Positions 5,699 through 7,345 of a stretch of DNA of 7,345 nt are shown piece by piece. The position numbers were made by a program, and so were the translations under genes. The notes under the pieces are model-generated. The model saw only the letters and a program-made list of their open reading frames with translations. It was not told the DNA's origin and did not search any database. This stretch comes from Methanothrix sp. (GTDB lineage: Archaea > Halobacteriota > Methanosarcinia > Methanotrichales > Methanotrichaceae), in assembly GCA_028688535.1 (NCBI GenBank), contig JAQTXY010000093.1, positions 1 to 7,345 on the forward strand. Direction: 5' to 3'. The stretch's first letter is position 1. Each line of letters opens with the position of its first letter.

Positions 5699-6595
5699 TT
5701 GTCGGCTCTTAATCCTACAACGGTGCAGCGCATTAAACTCCTGCTTTTCAGTCTTGTCATTGCCGCGGCAATTGCTGCATCTCTAGGGTGCCTTCCAGAA
5801 TCTGTAAATTGCTGCCAAATGCAGCCTATCAGTGGAGCATTCTCATTTGTGTTTCCCTTGATGGGGCATGGGGCATTTGCTTTATTCTACTTTATTGGGT
5901 TGTTGGTCAGCTGGTTTGAGGTGTCCGGAGGCCAGAATTGCTGGCTGGATCTGGGGGAAGGTATAGCCATAGCAGGTCTTGGATACGCAATTGCAGAGGC
6001 AATCGTCTTTCGACAAAAAAGGGCAATTAACAGGATCGATGAGAGGGCAAGAAAAGCTGTACACATAATCTCAAACCTGTCGGCATGTCTATTCATATGG
6101 GTGCTTGGCGTCCGGACTGCATCATATTTTGTCATTCTGGGAACCTTCATGGGGATTCTGCTCATGCATTTAAAATTAATTGGACTGAAAATACCCGTGA
6201 TTGATGAATGGCTGAGAAATGTGGGTCGGGAAGGAGAGATACCTGGAGAGGGATCGCTATACAATGCGCTTGGCATTCTCTTTGTCCTGAGTATCTTGAG
6301 AAATGAACTTGCAGCGGCCATATCAGTAATACTCATACTAGCTCTGGGCGATGGTCTTGCTACCTACATTGGCACTCGTTACGGAAGACATAAGCTACCC
6401 TGGAATAGCAGCAAGACATTTGAAGGCATGATTGGATTTGCGGCTGGAGCAATATGTGCCCTCTTGGTGATGCCGGTGCCGGCAACAATTCTTGTGGTAA
6501 TGGCGGCGACAATTATTGAGTCGCTGCCTCTGAGAGTGAACGATAACATTGTCTTGCCTGTCGTATCATCATTGGTCTATTTCCTTATGATTTAA
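5699..6595 (+). CDS. Diacylglycerol/polyprenol kinase family (SEC59/dolichol kinase-like) membrane protein
   Basis: The product is a 298-residue multi-spanning membrane protein of the dolichol kinase / CTP-dependent lipid kinase family (COG0170 type). Seen directly: ERARKAVHI at 115-123 (Arg118, Lys119, His122), the nucleotide-site segment LALGDGLATYIGTRYGRHKLP at 214-234 (Asp218), KTFEGMIGF at 239-247, and ESLPLRVNDNIVLPV at 274-288. These are the family's conserved blocks. Known members phosphorylate dolichol, diacylglycerol or phytol with CTP. The archaeal substrate could be a polyprenol or an isoprenoid glycerol lipid, and the sequence does not decide. An extra N-terminal part (1-105) carries about three membrane helices and a Cys-rich loop (C31, C38, C39). 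I choose TTG 5699 because of the perfect GGTGAT 3 nt upstream. TTG 5654 would lie before the expected transcript start. The gene diverges from a PAP2 phosphatase gene and overlaps a minus-strand ORF by 11 bp at its end. Confidence 0.85.
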   Translation: MSALNPTTVQRIKLLLFSLVIAAAIAASLGCLPESVNCCQMQPISGAFSFVFPLMGHGAFALFYFIGLLVSWFEVSGGQNCWLDLGEGIAIAGLGYAIAEAIVFRQKRAINRIDERARKAVHIISNLSACLFIWVLGVRTASYFVILGTFMGILLMHLKLIGLKIPVIDEWLRNVGREGEIPGEGSLYNALGILFVLSILRNELAAAISVILILALGDGLATYIGTRYGRHKLPWNSSKTFEGMIGFAAGAICALLVMPVPATILVVMAATIIESLPLRVNDNIVLPVVSSLVYFLMI

Positions 6596-6797
6596 TATCA
6601 ATCTCCTCAATCCGGTCCTTCTCTGTAAGACGCCTCATAATCATATCTTCCACATCGCAAAGCCGGGTGTGGAAGACCTCGGCAAGGATCTGTTTTGCTA
6701 TCTTCAGCTGCTGGGCACGGGCATCGGCGACAATTGATCTTGCGGGCTTTACCAGATGCTTTCGTGGCTCTCCCATGCACTCAGGTATTCTTGCCAT
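6585..6797 (-). CDS. Small hypothetical protein, 70 residues
   Basis: I do not recognise this protein. It is short, charged and predicted to be mostly helical, with a basic N-terminal third (RKHLVKPAR) and an acidic-basic tail ending LTEKDRIEEIDIKS. It has no membrane segment, no Cys pair and no signal peptide. It fills the space between the lipid kinase gene and the helicase gene, and its stop overlaps the convergent kinase gene by 11 bp. No Shine-Dalgarno site precedes ATG 6797. An internal ATG at 6776 (MGEPRKHL) is an alternative start and would give 63 residues. It is more likely a gene than a shadow, because almost all of it lies outside any other gene and its composition is protein-like, but only homologues could confirm it. 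Confidence 0.5.
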   Translation of the reverse strand: MARIPECMGEPRKHLVKPARSIVADARAQQLKIAKQILAEVFHTRLCDVEDMIMRRLTEKDRIEEIDIKS

Positions 6798-6875
6798 GGC
6801 AGTCCAATAGTACGTGTAAGAATAAGTAGTTTACCTAGAAAAAGATTACAGAAAACATTATTTACATCTTTAAAA

Positions 6876-6898
6876 GTATGAATAACATACAATATTGT
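6876..6898. repeat. Two overlapping small palindromes upstream of the helicase gene
   Basis: GTATG-AATAA-CATAC (6876-6890) is a perfect 5-bp inverted repeat. It runs into the perfect 10-bp palindrome ACAATATTGT (6889-6898). Both lie in the 201-bp spacer between two divergent genes. They may be an operator, but short AT-rich palindromes also arise by chance. Confidence 0.35.
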
Positions 6899-6968
6899 GA
6901 ATGAATCATTTTGCTGCTTCCTTCTTAATCGTTCATCGACGAGGTCTGAATCGTCTTTGCCGCAAGGC

Positions 6969-6977
6969 TTTCATATA
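6969..6977 (+). promoter_or_regulatory. Weak TATA-like element ahead of the helicase gene
   Basis: TTTCATATA is centred about 26 bp before GTG 6999. It would put the transcript start at or very near the start codon, making the message nearly leaderless. One consensus position is off, and a Shine-Dalgarno-like AGGAATGAT (6985-6993) would then lie outside the message, so the true promoter may be further upstream. Confidence 0.3.
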
Positions 6978-6984
6978 CCAGCTC

Positions 6985-6993
6985 AGGAATGAT
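6985..6993 (+). promoter_or_regulatory. Shine-Dalgarno-like AGGAATGAT for the helicase GTG start
   Basis: This sequence partly matches the archaeal GGAGGTGAT and sits 5 nt before GTG 6999. It supports that start. An in-frame TGA at 6993-6995 rules out any earlier one. Confidence 0.5.
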
Positions 6994-6998
6994 GATTT

Positions 6999-7345
6999 GT
7001 GAACGCTTTTCTCCTGCTTCATGACCAGATCAGAGCAAAGTTAGAGGAAGAGCGGATCTTCGAGCCGACAAAGCCGCAAGAAGAGGCAATTCCTGCTATT
7101 CTCTCCGGAGAAAATGTGCTGCTCATTGCGCCTACAGGTACAGGGAAGACCGAAGCGGCAAGCCTTCCCATCTTTCATCAGATCCTCTCTTGTGAGAGCA
7201 GGGGCACAAAGGCGGTCTATATCACGCCGCTTCGTGCCTTAAATCGGGATATGTTGCGCCGATTTTTGGAATGGGGGGAGAGGCTGCACATCAGCGTCGC
7301 AGTTCGACATGGCGACACCAGCCAGGCGGATCGGAGAAAACAGGC
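6999..7345 (+). CDS. Lhr-like superfamily 2 helicase, N-terminal part (3' end outside window)
   Basis: The gene starts at GTG 6999 and runs off the window after 115 codons. The frame is closed upstream by TGA at 6993-6995, so GTG is the first possible start. Visible motifs are a Q-motif-like FEPTKPQEEAIPAIL (residues 21-35), Walker A APTGTGKT (44-51) followed by EAASLP, motif Ia YITPLRALNRD (74-84) and the VRHGDTSQADRRK stretch (102-114) typical of Lhr. Lhr proteins are ATP-driven 3'-5' DNA or DNA-RNA unwinding enzymes linked to DNA repair, and usually reach about 900 residues or more, so most of the protein is missing here. Later motifs (DEVH, motif VI, winged helix and Lhr core) are outside the window, so the exact Lhr subtype cannot be given. 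The gene is divergent from the small 70-residue ORF. Confidence 0.88.
   Translation, partial: MNAFLLLHDQIRAKLEEERIFEPTKPQEEAIPAILSGENVLLIAPTGTGKTEAASLPIFHQILSCESRGTKAVYITPLRALNRDMLRRFLEWGERLHISVAVRHGDTSQADRRKQ

Noticed and set aside
5887..6336. 149-codon minus-strand open frame inside the lipid kinase gene
   Set aside because: It is antisense to conserved kinase motifs and has no start signals or family resemblance.

Overview
This window looks chromosomal and archaeal, most likely from a methanogen of the Methanosarcinales and plausibly Methanothrix-like. The reasons are TATA boxes about 25 bp ahead of short leaders, Shine-Dalgarno sites of the GGTGAT type, a dolichol-kinase-family (SEC59-type) lipid kinase, an Lhr-type helicase and moderate GC content. 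The genus is inferred from style and protein flavour, not from a marker gene. I see no tRNA, rRNA, CRISPR array, IS element or prophage, and no gene-free stretch longer than about 200 bp.

Layout, left to right. Positions 1-371 hold the C-terminal end of a RimK-like ATP-grasp ligase. Ten bases later comes a complete adenylosuccinate synthetase gene (purA, 382-1674), probably in the same operon. After T-rich terminator-like DNA there is a DUF1697 protein (1815-2351) with its own TATA box and Shine-Dalgarno site. Next is a secreted amicyanin-like blue-copper protein (2484-3860) with a repeat-rich linker and a large C-terminal region I cannot assign. An AT-rich intergenic hairpin and a TATA box precede a ketopantoate-reductase-family (PanE-like) gene (3976-4956). 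That gene converges on, and overlaps by 38 bp, a minus-strand PAP2 membrane phosphatase gene (4919-5584). Divergent from the phosphatase is a membrane lipid kinase of the SEC59/dolichol kinase family (5699-6595), which converges on an unrecognised 70-residue minus-strand ORF (6585-6797). The window closes with the first 115 codons of an Lhr-like helicase that starts at GTG 6999.

The most coherent functional unit is the divergent phosphatase/kinase pair. A PAP2 enzyme and a CTP-dependent polyprenol or lipid kinase catalyse opposite steps on lipid phosphates, and both appear to be read from one symmetric TATA element at 5630-5637. The most unusual protein is the cupredoxin fusion: a complete type-1 copper ligand set in an exported protein of a presumed strict anaerobe. 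Promoter and Shine-Dalgarno evidence moves several starts downstream of the longest ORF: purA to 382, DUF1697 to 1815, cupredoxin to 2484, PAP2 to 5584 and the kinase to a TTG at 5699.
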